From contig NZ_JABEZU010000002.1 of NCBI RefSeq assembly GCF_013149785.1, forward strand, positions 124,001 through 188,000: DNA of 64,000 nt, written 5' to 3'. The position numbers and the translations under genes are program-made. Below the pieces are notes generated by a model that was given only the letters and a program-made list of their open reading frames with translations, was not told the DNA's origin and ran no database searches. This document shows, one piece after another, positions 7,162 through 15,522 of the stretch (position 1 is the stretch's first letter; every line of letters starts with the position of its first letter). Source of the stretch: Isoptericola halotolerans. Lineage in GTDB: Bacteria > Actinomycetota > Actinomycetes > Actinomycetales > Cellulomonadaceae.

Positions 7162-8388
7162 GTGAGCGAACCCATCATCAGCTTCCGCGACGCGGTCAAG
7201 GAGTTCCCCGCGCGGGGGCCCCGGCGGCGCCGGCATCGTCCGCAGCGCGCAGGCGCCGTCCGCGCCGTCGACGGCGTGACGCTCGACATCGCCGCCGGCG
7301 AGGTCTTCGGCGTCATCGGCTACTCGGGAGCGGGCAAGTCCACCCTGGTGCGGCTCGTCAACGCCCTGGAGACGACGACGGCGGGTTCCGTCGTCGTCGA
7401 CGGCACCGACCTGAGCGGGTTGAGCGAGGCGCGGCTGCGACCGGTGCGCGCCGGGATCGGCATGATCTTCCAGCAGTTCAACCTGCTCCGCTCCCGCACG
7501 GCCGCCGGGAACGTGGCCTACCCGCTGGAGGTCGCCGGCTGGTCCAAGGCGGACCGTGACGCACGGGTCGCCGAGCTGCTCGAGTTCGTCGGCATCGCGG
7601 ACAAGGCCGACTCCTACCCGTCGGCGCTGTCCGGCGGGCAGAAGCAGCGCGTCGGCATCGCCCGGGCACTCGCGACCAACCCCAGGATCCTGCTGGCCGA
7701 CGAGGCCACCAGTGCTCTCGACCCGGAGACGACGGCGGACGTCCTCGCCCTGCTGCAGCGCGTCAACCGCGAGCTCGGCATCACCGTGGTGGTCATCACC
7801 CACGAGATGGAGGTGGTCCGCTCGATCTGCCACCGTGTCGCGGTCATGGAGCGCGGCCGCGTCGTGGAGCTCGGGGACGCCTACCAGGTGTTCAGCGCAC
7901 CGCAGCAGGCCGTGACCCGCCGGTTCGTCGCCTCGGCCCTGCGCGACCGGCCCTCGCCCGCGGTGCTGAGGCGGCTGCGCGGTCGTCACCCGGGCCGCAT
8001 CGTCACCGTCCGCATCGACGAGGTCTCCGGATCGTCCGCGCAGGTCATGGAGGTCCTGGCGGACCGGGGCGTGCACGGCACCATCGTCTACGGCGGCATC
8101 ACCGAGGTGGCCGAGCGTCCCTACGGCTCGCTCACCCTCGAGCTCGTGGGGTCTGACACCGAGGTGTCCGCTGCCCTCGCCGGACTCCACGCCGTGACCG
8201 CCGTCGTCGACCACGGCACGGCGGCCGCGCCCCTCGAGGACCAGAGCGACGGACGTCGCGACACCACCGGCGTCGGGCACGACGGCGGGACGCCGAGCGC
8301 GTCCGGCGACCTCCGCGTGCGGCCGCACCGGCCGGGAGGCGGGCCGTTCGGCGGCCCGACCGGCCTCGTCGAAGGGAACGACCGATGA
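7162..8388 (+). CDS. metN: methionine ABC transporter ATP-binding protein
   Basis: This 408-residue ATPase energises methionine uptake with MetI. It shows Walker A GYSGAGKST, Q-loop FQQFNLL, signature LSGGQKQR, Walker B ILLADEATSALDP and the switch His in ITHE. A C-terminal NIL (ferredoxin-like) domain at about 275-345 (RIVTVRIDEVSG) is the methionine-sensing domain that mediates transinhibition in MetN. The tail after it is a 45-residue Gly/Arg-rich extension. A basic insert near residue 15-25 (RGPRRRRHRPQR) is unusual. GTG 7162 was chosen because GAAAGGA precedes it by 5 nt. metI overlaps its end by 4 bp. Confidence 0.93.
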   Translation: MSEPIISFRDAVKEFPARGPRRRRHRPQRAGAVRAVDGVTLDIAAGEVFGVIGYSGAGKSTLVRLVNALETTTAGSVVVDGTDLSGLSEARLRPVRAGIGMIFQQFNLLRSRTAAGNVAYPLEVAGWSKADRDARVAELLEFVGIADKADSYPSALSGGQKQRVGIARALATNPRILLADEATSALDPETTADVLALLQRVNRELGITVVVITHEMEVVRSICHRVAVMERGRVVELGDAYQVFSAPQQAVTRRFVASALRDRPSPAVLRRLRGRHPGRIVTVRIDEVSGSSAQVMEVLADRGVHGTIVYGGITEVAERPYGSLTLELVGSDTEVSAALAGLHAVTAVVDHGTAAAPLEDQSDGRRDTTGVGHDGGTPSASGDLRVRPHRPGGGPFGGPTGLVEGNDR

Positions 8389-9038
8389 GACCCGACCTGG
8401 TGCCCCTGCTGTGGGACGCGTTCGGTCAGACCCTGTACATGGTGCTCATCACCCTCGTGGTGGGCGGGTTCTTCGGGCTGCTGATCGGCCTCGGCCTGTA
8501 CCTGTCGAGGCCCGGCAACCTGCTGGCGAACCGTCCGGTGTTCGCCGTGCTCAACGTGGCCGTGAACATCGTGCGGCCGGTGCCCTTCCTGATCTTCCTG
8601 GTGGCGCTCGGGCCACTGACCCGCGCGGTCGTGGGGACGACGATCGGCATCGAGGCGTTCACGTTCGCGATGTGCATCATGGCGGCGTTCGTGTTCGCCC
8701 GGCTCGTGGAGCAGAACCTGGTCTCGATCGACCCGGGAGTCATCGAGGCGGCCCGCGCGATGGGCGCCTCCCCGCTGCGGATCGTGCGCACCGTCGTCGT
8801 GCCGGAGGCGCTGTCCCCGCTGATCCTGGGGTACACGTTCCTGTTCGTCGGGGTGCTCGACATGTCAGCGATCGCCGGGTACCTCGGTGCGGGCGGACTG
8901 GGTGACTTCGCGATCGTGTACGGCTACCGGCAGTACGACTGGGCCGTGACGGCGATCGTCGTGGTGATCATCATCGTCATCGTCCAGCTCGTGCAGTGGC
9001 TGGGGAACTCGCTGGCCAGGCGCGCGCTGCGGCGCTGA
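8385..9038 (+). CDS. metI: methionine ABC transporter permease
   Basis: This 217-residue inner-membrane protein has five to six hydrophobic segments and the EAA loop EAARAMGASPLRIVRTVVVPEA (about 123-144), which docks on the MetN ATPase. The start overlaps the metN stop in ATGA, so the two are translationally coupled. Length matches MetI (about 217). It ends the operon; the next gene is convergent and a short imperfect duplication lies in the gap. Confidence 0.93.
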   Translation: MRPDLVPLLWDAFGQTLYMVLITLVVGGFFGLLIGLGLYLSRPGNLLANRPVFAVLNVAVNIVRPVPFLIFLVALGPLTRAVVGTTIGIEAFTFAMCIMAAFVFARLVEQNLVSIDPGVIEAARAMGASPLRIVRTVVVPEALSPLILGYTFLFVGVLDMSAIAGYLGAGGLGDFAIVYGYRQYDWAVTAIVVVIIIVIVQLVQWLGNSLARRALRR

Positions 9039-9120
9039 TCCGGAAGGTTCCGCGGCGTGGCACGGCGCCGACGTCGTGGAGACTCACGCTTGCCGTCGCG
9101 ATCCGTGAGGTTCCGCGGCG
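9037..9120. repeat. two copies of a 21-bp repeat, 63 bp apart
   Basis: GATCCG-NN-AGGTTCCGCGGCG occurs at 9037-9057 and 9100-9120 with two mismatches, and both copies are followed by GCCGACGTCG after 7-9 bases. The first copy covers the metI stop; the second lies in the C-terminal coding end of the DMT gene. It looks like a decayed tandem duplication that may have remade that C-terminus. Confidence 0.5.
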
Positions 9121-10049
9121 ACGGCTCGCCGACGTCGCCGCGGGACGACCTGCCCGGCGAGCATCGCCAGCAGCGCCAGCCCGAACCCGACGAGCTGCCA
9201 GGGGGCCAGCGTCTGGCCGAGCGCCATGGCGCCGAGGACTGCCGCCGTCAGCGGGGACAGCAGCCCCAGGAACGCCACGGCGGGGACGGACAGCCGGCGG
9301 ACGCCCGAGAACCAGAGCGTGTACGCCACGAGCCCACCCACGATCCCGAGCCACAGGTACCCGCCCAGCGCAGGGCCGTCGATGCGCGCCGGGACTCCCT
9401 CGACCAGGGCCAGCGGGACCAGGGCGAGCCCGCCGGCGGTGAGCAGCCAGCCGGCGAACGCCATCGGGCCGACGCCGGGCGGTGGCCCCCACTTCTTGGT
9501 GAGCGTGACGCCGAGCGCCATGGCGGCCGCACCGCCGAGACCGGCCACGATGCCGACCGGGTCGAGGGCGGCGTCGGGCCCCAGGACGACGAACCCGACG
9601 CCCAGCACCCCGACGGTCCCCCAGGCGAGCCGCCATCGCGACCACCTCTCGCCCAGGACGACGACGGCGAGGACGGTGGCGACGAGCGGTGTCGCGGCCC
9701 CCAGGGTCGCCGCGACACCCCCGGGCAGCCGCTCGGCGGCGATGAAGAGCAGGGGGAAGAACGCCCCGATGTTGAGCACGCCGAGCACGGCGGCGCGCCA
9801 CCACCACGACCCGCGCGGCAGCGTGCGGGTCAGGGCGAGGGCGAGCAGCCCGGCGGGCAGGGCCCGCGCCGCCGCCGCGAAGAGGGGGTGCCCGGGCGGC
9901 AGCAGCTCGGTGGTCACGAGGTAGGTGGTGCCCCAGACGACGGGGGTGACGGCGGTCAGGGCCGTGGTGCGCCACCGCAGCGTGGCCGGGGCGGCCGTCG
10001 CGGGCAGGGGCGGCGTCGTCGTGCGCGGTGGCGGTGCGGTGGCGGTCAT
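9084..10049 (-). CDS. EamA/DMT-family transporter
   Basis: The 321-residue protein has about ten membrane segments arranged as two EamA repeats (roughly residues 25-150 and 165-300), typical of drug/metabolite exporters such as RhtA/YdcZ relatives. The N-terminus is Thr/Pro-rich and the C-terminus basic (VPRRRRRA), as expected for cytoplasmic tails. The ATG at 10049 was preferred over one 51 nt upstream because family similarity begins after it. It is divergent from a LysR regulator, and the LysR box in the gap suggests control by it. The substrate is unknown; amino acids or related metabolites are typical. Confidence 0.85.
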   Translation of the reverse strand: MTATAPPPRTTTPPLPATAAPATLRWRTTALTAVTPVVWGTTYLVTTELLPPGHPLFAAAARALPAGLLALALTRTLPRGSWWWRAAVLGVLNIGAFFPLLFIAAERLPGGVAATLGAATPLVATVLAVVVLGERWSRWRLAWGTVGVLGVGFVVLGPDAALDPVGIVAGLGGAAAMALGVTLTKKWGPPPGVGPMAFAGWLLTAGGLALVPLALVEGVPARIDGPALGGYLWLGIVGGLVAYTLWFSGVRRLSVPAVAFLGLLSPLTAAVLGAMALGQTLAPWQLVGFGLALLAMLAGQVVPRRRRRAVAAEPHGSRRQA

Positions 10050-10107
10050 GGATCCACGGTGCTGCCAAGACGTGCCATGAGTCCAACACATGCTTGTCAC
10101 CGCTTCG

Positions 10108-10122
10108 ATCGTGAACCACGAT
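10108..10122. promoter_or_regulatory. LysR box (T-N11-A) between DMT and LysR genes
   Basis: ATCGTG-AAC-CACGAT is a perfect 6-bp inverted repeat with the T-N11-A spacing that defines LysR-type binding sites. It ends 6 nt before the lysR start and lies 58 bp before the DMT start, the usual place for autorepression and activation of the divergent target. Confidence 0.7.
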
Positions 10123-10128
10123 AGATCG

Positions 10129-11010
10129 ATGGAGCTGCAGCAGATGCGCTACGTGGTCGCCGTCGCGGAGACGGGGAGCTTCACCCGGGCCGCCGAGCGG
10201 TGCTTCGTCGTGCAGTCGGCGCTGAGCCACCAGGTCGCGGCGCTCGAGCGGGAGCTCGGCGTCCGGCTGTTCGCCCGCACCAGCCGGCGGGTGGAGATCA
10301 CCGCCGCGGGGGAGGCCTTCCTGGTCTCGGCGCGGGCCGCGCTGGATGCTGCGGAGCGGGCCGGTGTCGACGCGGCCGCGGCGGCCGGCCTGGTGCGGGG
10401 CACCCTGCGGCTGGGCATCATCCCCACGGTGACGGCGTTCGACGTGCCGACCGCGCTGCGGAGGTTCCGGTCCGTCCACCCGCAGGTCACCGTGTCGCTC
10501 CGCGTCGACGCCAGCGACGCGCTCATGGCGGCCCTTCGGGCGGGCGAGGCCGACGTCGCGGTGCTCGGCCTGCCCGACGAGGTCCCGCCGTCGGGCGTCG
10601 CCCACCGCGAGCTGGTCCGGGAGCGGCTGGTGGCCGCCGTCGGGTCGGGCCACCCGCTCGCCGGGCGGTCGCGGATCGACCTCGCGGTGCTCGCGGACGA
10701 GCAGTTCGCCGACTTCCCGTCCGGGTCACCCGGGCGGGCGCAGAGCGACCGGGCGTTCGCGGCAGCGGGACTGCAGCGCGAGGTCGCCTTCGAGGCGCCG
10801 TCGAGCGACCTCCTGCTCGGTCTCGTCCGGGAAGGTCTCGCGGTCGCCATGCTGCCGGAGCCGCTGGTCGCAGGGGCCGACGGCGTGACCGCGCTGCAGG
10901 TGACGCGCGGTCCGGCACGCGTCCAGCACCTCGCGTGGAGCGACCTCAACCCGAGCCCGGCAGCCCTGGCGTTCCTCGACCTGGTTGACGTCAGCTCGGC
11001 GAGCTCCTGA
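10129..11010 (+). CDS. LysR-family transcriptional regulator
   Basis: The 293-residue product has the N-terminal winged helix MRYVVAVAETGSFTRAAERCFVVQSALSHQVAALERELGVRLFAR split across residues 6-50 and a C-terminal periplasmic-binding-like effector domain (about 90-290). The start ATG lies just after the LysR box and has no clear ribosome site, so the mRNA may be short-leader or leaderless. It probably controls the divergent DMT exporter and itself. The effector is unknown. The upstream in-frame extension of 13 codons is not conserved in style. Confidence 0.88.
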   Translation: MELQQMRYVVAVAETGSFTRAAERCFVVQSALSHQVAALERELGVRLFARTSRRVEITAAGEAFLVSARAALDAAERAGVDAAAAAGLVRGTLRLGIIPTVTAFDVPTALRRFRSVHPQVTVSLRVDASDALMAALRAGEADVAVLGLPDEVPPSGVAHRELVRERLVAAVGSGHPLAGRSRIDLAVLADEQFADFPSGSPGRAQSDRAFAAAGLQREVAFEAPSSDLLLGLVREGLAVAMLPEPLVAGADGVTALQVTRGPARVQHLAWSDLNPSPAALAFLDLVDVSSASS

Positions 11011-11015
11011 AGGCC

Positions 11016-11891
11016 CTATCCCCGCCCCTGGGTGGCGGTGATGCTGACCGCGTTCGCCCAGGGGTCCTCGACGCTGACCGTCCGGCCGTCGTCGCGGACC
11101 GGGACGCGGTGGTGCCGCATGCGGTCGACCATCTCGGCGACGTCGTCGGCCGTGGGCACCTCGATGTCCACCCGGCCGAGCCCGAGGGTCTGCTGGCGCG
11201 GGCCTGCGCCGCGGCTCCTCCACACGTTCATCGCCATGTGGTGGTGGTAGCCGCCGGCGCTGACGAACACGGCCTCGTCGCCCACCGTCATCGTCACGTC
11301 GAAGCCCAGCCGGGTGGCGTAGAAGTCGCGGGCCGTCGCCACGTCGCCGACCGACAGGTGCACGTGCCCCACCCGGGCGTCGCCGACCGGCTCGCCGGCG
11401 AGGCCGTCGGCATCGAGGTGCTCGCGCAGGTACGCGTTCGGGTCCAGGAGCATCACCCCCATCTCGACCTGCCCGTGCGTCCAGCTCCACTGCGTCCGGT
11501 CGCGGTCCCAGTAGAGCTCGACGCCGTTTCCCTCGGGGTCGTCGAAGTAGAACGCCTTGCTGACCAGGTGGTCGGCGGACCCGGTGAACGAGCCCGGGCG
11601 CCGCCGCGCGACCGAGCTCACCGCCGCAGCGAGCGCCGCCTCCGTGTCGAAGAGGATCGCGGTGTGGAAGAGCCCCGCCTGGTGGGGGGAGGCGTGCCGG
11701 AGCTCGGGGGTGTGCGCCAGGACGACGACGGCACGGTCACCCCGGCCGAGCGTCACCACGGGCCCGGCCTGGTCCATCACGGTCAGGCCCACCCCGTCGC
11801 GGTAGTAGGCGGTCATGGCGTCCAGGTCCGCGACGTTGAGGGTGACGGCGCCCATGGCCGTGTCGGCCGCGAGGAGTGGTCGTGTGCTCAT
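11016..11891 (-). CDS. VOC-family protein, catechol-2,3-dioxygenase-like
   Basis: The protein of about 291 residues carries two vicinal-oxygen-chelate modules (about 15-125 and 165-280). The metal-ligand type positions are visible as FHTAILF, ELYW, GHVHLSV and HHHMAMN. This arrangement matches YfiE/CatE-like ring-cleavage or glyoxalase-like proteins. The ATG at 11891 has GGAGG very close; a GTG 9 nt upstream is an alternative. A TTGAA-N2-TTCAA dyad sits just upstream, and a MarR gene lies 700 bp away, the usual pairing for quinone-responsive catDE-like genes. The substrate is unknown. Confidence 0.82.
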   Translation of the reverse strand: MSTRPLLAADTAMGAVTLNVADLDAMTAYYRDGVGLTVMDQAGPVVTLGRGDRAVVVLAHTPELRHASPHQAGLFHTAILFDTEAALAAAVSSVARRRPGSFTGSADHLVSKAFYFDDPEGNGVELYWDRDRTQWSWTHGQVEMGVMLLDPNAYLREHLDADGLAGEPVGDARVGHVHLSVGDVATARDFYATRLGFDVTMTVGDEAVFVSAGGYHHHMAMNVWRSRGAGPRQQTLGLGRVDIEVPTADDVAEMVDRMRHHRVPVRDDGRTVSVEDPWANAVSITATQGRG

Positions 11892-11907
11892 GGCCTCCAC
11901 AACTGAC

Positions 11908-11919
11908 TTGAACTTTCAA
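11908..11919. promoter_or_regulatory. dyad TTGAA-CT-TTCAA upstream of the VOC gene
   Basis: A perfect 5-bp inverted repeat lies 17 bp upstream of the VOC start, in an AT-rich patch (AACTTTCAACTATT) that stands out from the surrounding GC. It is a likely operator for a MarR- or HxlR-type repressor; the MarR encoded at 12611-13090 is the nearest candidate. Confidence 0.5.
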
Positions 11920-12044
11920 CTATTCCGCCGGTTCGAGGGCCGCCCGCCCGGTGCCGGGCGTAGTGTCGGCCTCGAGCGCGGCCGACCCGGTCCCTGACGG
12001 CGGGACCGGCGGCTTGCCGGGCTCTCACGGATCGAGGGCGGGGC

Positions 12045-12599
12045 ATGGACATCACGGTGATCGGTCGAGGCAGCATCGGCGGCGGGCTCGCCGACCTCTG
12101 GGAGCAGGCGGGGCATCAGGTGGTGCGACTGGGGCGGGGTGGCGGAGACGCCGGGCACGCCGATGCGGTCCTCCTGGCCGTGCCGGGCGACGTCGTGGCG
12201 GACGCGCTGTCGTCGGTCGCCGGGCTTGCGGGCCGGACGGTGCTCGATGCGACGAACCTCTACGGCGGCAGCCGGCCCCCACGGGGGGCGTCCTCCAACG
12301 CCGAGTTCGTCCGGACCGTGACGGGCGGGCCGACGGCCAAGGCGTTCAGCACCAACTTCGCCTCGCTGTTCGGGCGCGTCGCCGGCGCGCGTGCCCGGCC
12401 GAGCAACCTGTGGGCCGGCGACGACGCCGCCGCCGAGGTCGTCGAGCGGCTCAGTCTCGACGCCGGCTACGAGGCCGTCCGGCTCGGCGACCTCGGCATG
12501 GCCGCCACGCAGGAGGCCCTGGCCGGCCCCCTGTTCTCGATCATGCAGTCGGGCCTCGGCCCGTTCGTCTACCGGATGGCGCCACCCGAGGAGCTCTGA
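12045..12599 (+). CDS. F420/NADP-binding oxidoreductase-like protein
   Basis: This 184-residue protein opens with a Rossmann motif in MDITVIGRGSIGGGL and has the family pattern VLLAVPGD, VLDATNLYGG and AKAFSTNFASLF. It belongs to the F420-dependent NADP reductase / dinucleotide-binding group. It is short, near the usual 190-220. A -10 TAGTGT at 11961-11966 lies 78 bp upstream. It is convergent with the MarR gene 11 bp later. A second family member sits at 14231, so the region has two such proteins around an LLM flavoprotein. Confidence 0.8.
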   Translation: MDITVIGRGSIGGGLADLWEQAGHQVVRLGRGGGDAGHADAVLLAVPGDVVADALSSVAGLAGRTVLDATNLYGGSRPPRGASSNAEFVRTVTGGPTAKAFSTNFASLFGRVAGARARPSNLWAGDDAAAEVVERLSLDAGYEAVRLGDLGMAATQEALAGPLFSIMQSGLGPFVYRMAPPEEL

Positions 12600-12610
12600 G
12601 ACCCGGCGGC

Positions 12611-13090
12611 TCAGTGTCCGTCGTCGAGACGCAGGTGGCGGCGCATCGCGGCCGCAGCGTCGCGCAGGTGGTCGAGCTGCTCGGGGGTGAGCGCGTCGAC
12701 GAAGACCTCCTTGACCGCGCGAAGGTGCGGCAGGGTGCTGGCGTGGAAGGCCCGGTCGCCCGAGTCGGTGAGCACGACCCGCGAGCCGCGGGCGTCCTCC
12801 GCGCACGGTTCGCGCCGCACCAGGCCCCGCCGCTCCATGCGGCCGAGGTGACCGGACAGGCGGCTGCGTTCCCACTCGATGTGCGCGGCGAGCTCGGAGG
12901 ACCGCATCGCCCGGCCGTCCGCCTCGCTCAGCGCGAGGAGCACCCGGTAGTCCCCGCCGGAGAGTCCCGAGTCCTCGTGCAGCCGGGCCTCGATGCGGGC
13001 GCGGACGATCTCGGAGGTCTCGATGAACGCCCGCCAGGCCGCGAGCTCCTCGTGCGTGGGGACCGGTCGACGACGACGGGAATTTTCCAT
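12611..13090 (-). CDS. MarR-family transcriptional regulator
   Basis: The 159-residue product has a typical MarR winged helix: helices from about residue 30 to 60, recognition region SSELAAHIEWERSRLSGHLGRMERRGLVRRE (split over 68-98), and the wing DARGSRVVLTDSG. GGAGG precedes the ATG by 5 nt; a longer upstream frame was rejected. It is divergent from the LLM gene, and a TTGACATGTGAA dyad lies in the gap, so it probably represses itself and that operon, releasing on binding a phenolic or oxidant ligand, as MarR relatives do. Confidence 0.87.
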   Translation of the reverse strand: MENSRRRRPVPTHEELAAWRAFIETSEIVRARIEARLHEDSGLSGGDYRVLLALSEADGRAMRSSELAAHIEWERSRLSGHLGRMERRGLVRREPCAEDARGSRVVLTDSGDRAFHASTLPHLRAVKEVFVDALTPEQLDHLRDAAAAMRRHLRLDDGH

Positions 13091-13106
13091 GGACCCTCCT
13101 CGGTTG

Positions 13107-13118
13107 TTGACATGTGAA
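13107..13118. promoter_or_regulatory. probable MarR operator
   Basis: TTGACATGTGAA has a palindromic ACATGT core flanked by TT and AA. It lies 17 bp from the marR start and 46 bp from the LLM start. The TTGACA half could also serve as the -35 of the rightward promoter, so binding would block it. Confidence 0.5.
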
Positions 13119-13163
13119 TCATACGCGCCTCGGCGCGACCTCACCGAGAAGGAGTGGCAGACC

Positions 13164-14234
13164 ATGGACGTCTCGCAGATCGAGTTCGGCATCGACAGCT
13201 TCGGGGACCGGCCGCGGGACGACCGGGGCGAGATCGTCTCGCACGCCGAGGCGATCCGTGCGGCGGTGGCCGAGGCCGTCCTCGCCGACCAGGTCGGCAT
13301 CGACGTGGTCGCTCTCGGGGAGCACCACCGGCCGGAGTACGCGATCTCCAGCCCGGAGACCGTGCTGGCCGGTATCGCGACCGCCACCCAGCGCATCCGG
13401 CTGGCCTCCGGGGTCACGGTGCTGTCCTCGGACGACCCGGTGCGTGTGTTCCAGCGGTTCGCCACCGTGGACGCGCTGTCCCACGGTCGCGCCGAGGTGA
13501 TCCTCGGCCGGGGCTCGTTCACCGAGTCCTTCCCGCTGTTCGGCTACGACCTGAAGGACTACGACGTCCTGTTCGAGGAGAAGATCAACCTCTTCAACCG
13601 GCTCCTGGACGAGCAGCCGGTCACCTGGGAGGGAACCACCCGACCGGCCCTGCACGAGGCCGACGTCTTCCCGAAGACCGAGTCGGGCCGGCTCCAGACG
13701 TGGGTGGGCGTCGGCGGGACACCGCAGTCGGTGCTCCGCACCGCCACCTACGGGTTCCGGCTCATGCTCGCGATCATCGGCGGAGCCCCGGACCGCTTCG
13801 CCCCCTACGTCGACCTGTACCGGCGCGCCCACGAGCAGCTCGGCACCAGCCCGCAGCCGGTCGGGATGCACTCGCCCGGCTTCGTCGCCGAGACCGACGA
13901 GGAGGCCAAGGAGCTGTTCTACCCCGGGTACCGGGAGATCCGCGACCGGATCGGTGCGCTGCGCGGATGGCCGCCGCTGCGCAGGGCGGAGTTCGACGAC
14001 GAGGTGGACGGCGGATCGCTGTACGTCGGGTCGGTCGAGACGGTCGCGGCCAAGATCGCCCACGCGGTCCGGGCGCTCGACGCGGGACGGTTCGACATGA
14101 TCTACTCCGCCGCCGGCACCGTGTCCGCCACCGCGCGGCTGCGCTCGGTCGAGCTCTACGGCACGCAGGTCATCCCGCGCGTCCGCGAGCTCCTGGCCGA
14201 GACCCCGGTCGTCGCCGCGGGAGCGTCACGATGA
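13164..14234 (+). CDS. LLM-class flavin-dependent oxidoreductase
   Basis: The 356-residue product is a luciferase-like TIM-barrel monooxygenase that uses FMN or F420. The family features [10 protein letters not shown] (about residues 51-60), [30 protein letters not shown] and [12 protein letters not shown] are clear. ATG 13164 follows a GAGAAGGAG ribosome site. The next gene overlaps by 4 bp and encodes an F420/NADP-binding reductase, so the pair may form a coenzyme-coupled oxidation system. Divergent MarR control is likely. The substrate is unknown. Confidence 0.88.
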   Translation: MDVSQIEFGIDSFGDRPRDDRGEIVSHAEAIRAAVAEAVLADQVGIDVVALGEHHRPEYAISSPETVLAGIATATQRIRLASGVTVLSSDDPVRVFQRFATVDALSHGRAEVILGRGSFTESFPLFGYDLKDYDVLFEEKINLFNRLLDEQPVTWEGTTRPALHEADVFPKTESGRLQTWVGVGGTPQSVLRTATYGFRLMLAIIGGAPDRFAPYVDLYRRAHEQLGTSPQPVGMHSPGFVAETDEEAKELFYPGYREIRDRIGALRGWPPLRRAEFDDEVDGGSLYVGSVETVAAKIAHAVRALDAGRFDMIYSAAGTVSATARLRSVELYGTQVIPRVRELLAETPVVAAGASR

Positions 14235-14923
14235 GCCCCGCCACCACGACGGTCGGGATCCTGGGCGCCGGGAAGGTGGGCACCGTCCTGGCCCGGTTGG
14301 CCGTGGCCGCAGGCTTCCGGGTCCTCATCTCCGGCTCCGGCGACCCCGAGAAGATCGCCCTCACCACGGAGGTCCTCACGCCGGGCGCCCGGCCGGTCTG
14401 GTCCGCCGAGGCCGCAGCGGCCGCGGACGTCGTCGTGCTCGCCCTGCCGCTCAGCAAGTACCGCGACATCCCGGCACAGGAGCTGGAGGGCAGGCTGGTC
14501 GTCGACGCGATGAACCACTGGTGGGAGATCGACGGCCCTCGGGACGCGGTCGTGCCACCCGGACTCTCCTCCAGCGAGCTCGTCCAGCAGTTCCTGACGG
14601 GTGCGCGGGTGGTCAAGGCGTTCAACCACATGGGCTACCACGACCTGGAGGACGGGGCCCGACCCGCGGGGCCGGGGCGCAAGGCGATCGCCGTCGCCGG
14701 CGACGTGCCGGCAGACCTCACCGCCGTGTCGGAGCTGGTCGACGCCCTCGGGTTCGACGCGCTCGCCATCGGCGGCCTCGCAGCGGGTGCCCGGCTCGAA
14801 CCGGGCACACCCGCCTTCGGGGCGAACGTCGACGTCGAGGACCTCCGCGCCCTCACCAGCAGCCCGGTGCTCGTCGCGACGGCCGACGAGCCGCGGGAGC
14901 CGGAGGCCGCGACGTCCGGTTGA
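14231..14923 (+). CDS. NADPH-dependent F420 reductase-like protein
   Basis: The 230-residue product has the Rossmann motif [21 protein letters not shown] at its N-terminus, [22 protein letters not shown] and [18 protein letters not shown]. This is the F420-dependent NADP oxidoreductase-like family, which may reduce F420 or a related carrier. The start overlaps the LLM stop in ATGA, so it is translationally coupled. The MerR-type promoter of the next gene begins inside its stop codon, which marks the operon end. Confidence 0.83.
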   Translation: MSPATTTVGILGAGKVGTVLARLAVAAGFRVLISGSGDPEKIALTTEVLTPGARPVWSAEAAAAADVVVLALPLSKYRDIPAQELEGRLVVDAMNHWWEIDGPRDAVVPPGLSSSELVQQFLTGARVVKAFNHMGYHDLEDGARPAGPGRKAIAVAGDVPADLTAVSELVDALGFDALAIGGLAAGARLEPGTPAFGANVDVEDLRALTSSPVLVATADEPREPEAATSG

Positions 14924-14950
14924 CCGTGTCCCCACCACACGGTGTCCACT
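14920..14950 (+). promoter_or_regulatory. MerR-type promoter 1 (19-bp spacer), upstream of GNAT gene
   Basis: TTGACC and TCCACT are separated by 19 bp, the long spacer of MerR-activated promoters. The dyad CCGTGT-N7-ACACGG fills the spacer. The -35 overlaps the stop of the preceding gene. The same arrangement occurs at four more places up to 28331. Confidence 0.75.
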
Positions 14951-15042
14951 GGGCGCGCGGCCGACGGTGACGCACTCACGGTGCGGCACCAGGTCCGTGC
15001 CGGAGCACACCGCGGGGAGCGCGCCGAGGAGAGGGCTGTCGC

Positions 15043-15435
15043 ATGACTGAAGCACTGACGGACACGACGGGCACGAGGGTCGCCGTCGGGGTCGAGCTCG
15101 CCGACCCCGTCAGCGCCTACACGATCACGGTCGACGACGGACCTGTCGTCGGCAGGGCGGAGTTCGTCGACAACCCGAAGGCGGAGGGTGAGCGCATCAT
15201 CTTCCACACCGAGGTGGACCAGGACTTCGCCGGACGAGGCCTGGCCAAGATCCTGCTGGAGGAGGCGCTCGCGGACAGCATCCGCCGCGGCCTCACGATC
15301 GTGCCCGTGTGCCCCCTCTTCGCGCGCCACCTCACCCGGCGCGGCGACGAGTTCGTCGCCGCGGGCGGGATGTTCCGCTCGCCGACGCGCGCGGACCTGT
15401 CAGCGGTGACCGTGGCCGTCAGGCACCGGCCATGA
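15043..15435 (+). CDS. small GNAT-type N-acetyltransferase (YjdJ-like)
   Basis: The 130-residue product has a short acetyltransferase core: VGRAEFVDNPKAEGERIIFHTEVDQDFAGRGLAKILLEEALADS split over residues 36-80 with the acetyl-CoA loop FAGRGLA, then VPVCPLFARHL. This is the compact Acetyltransf_CG family without the first strands of full GNATs. A GAGGAGAGG ribosome site precedes the ATG. The leader is about 85 nt from MerR-type promoter 1, so it is probably the single target of that promoter. The acceptor is unknown. Confidence 0.8.
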   Translation: MTEALTDTTGTRVAVGVELADPVSAYTITVDDGPVVGRAEFVDNPKAEGERIIFHTEVDQDFAGRGLAKILLEEALADSIRRGLTIVPVCPLFARHLTRRGDEFVAAGGMFRSPTRADLSAVTVAVRHRP

Positions 15436-15471
15436 GCGGCTCCTCGCTCTGCACGACGCCGTGCGGCGGCA

Positions 15472-15477
15472 TAGCGT
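15472..15477 (+). promoter_or_regulatory. -10 box of the glutaminase operon
   Basis: TAGCGT lies 46 bp before the glutaminase start, giving a leader of about 40 nt with a GGGGAGGAG ribosome site. It is separate from MerR-type promoter 1. Confidence 0.45.
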
Positions 15478-15522
15478 GACCTCGGACGCTGCGCGGGATC
15501 GCGCGGACGGGGAGGAGAGCAC

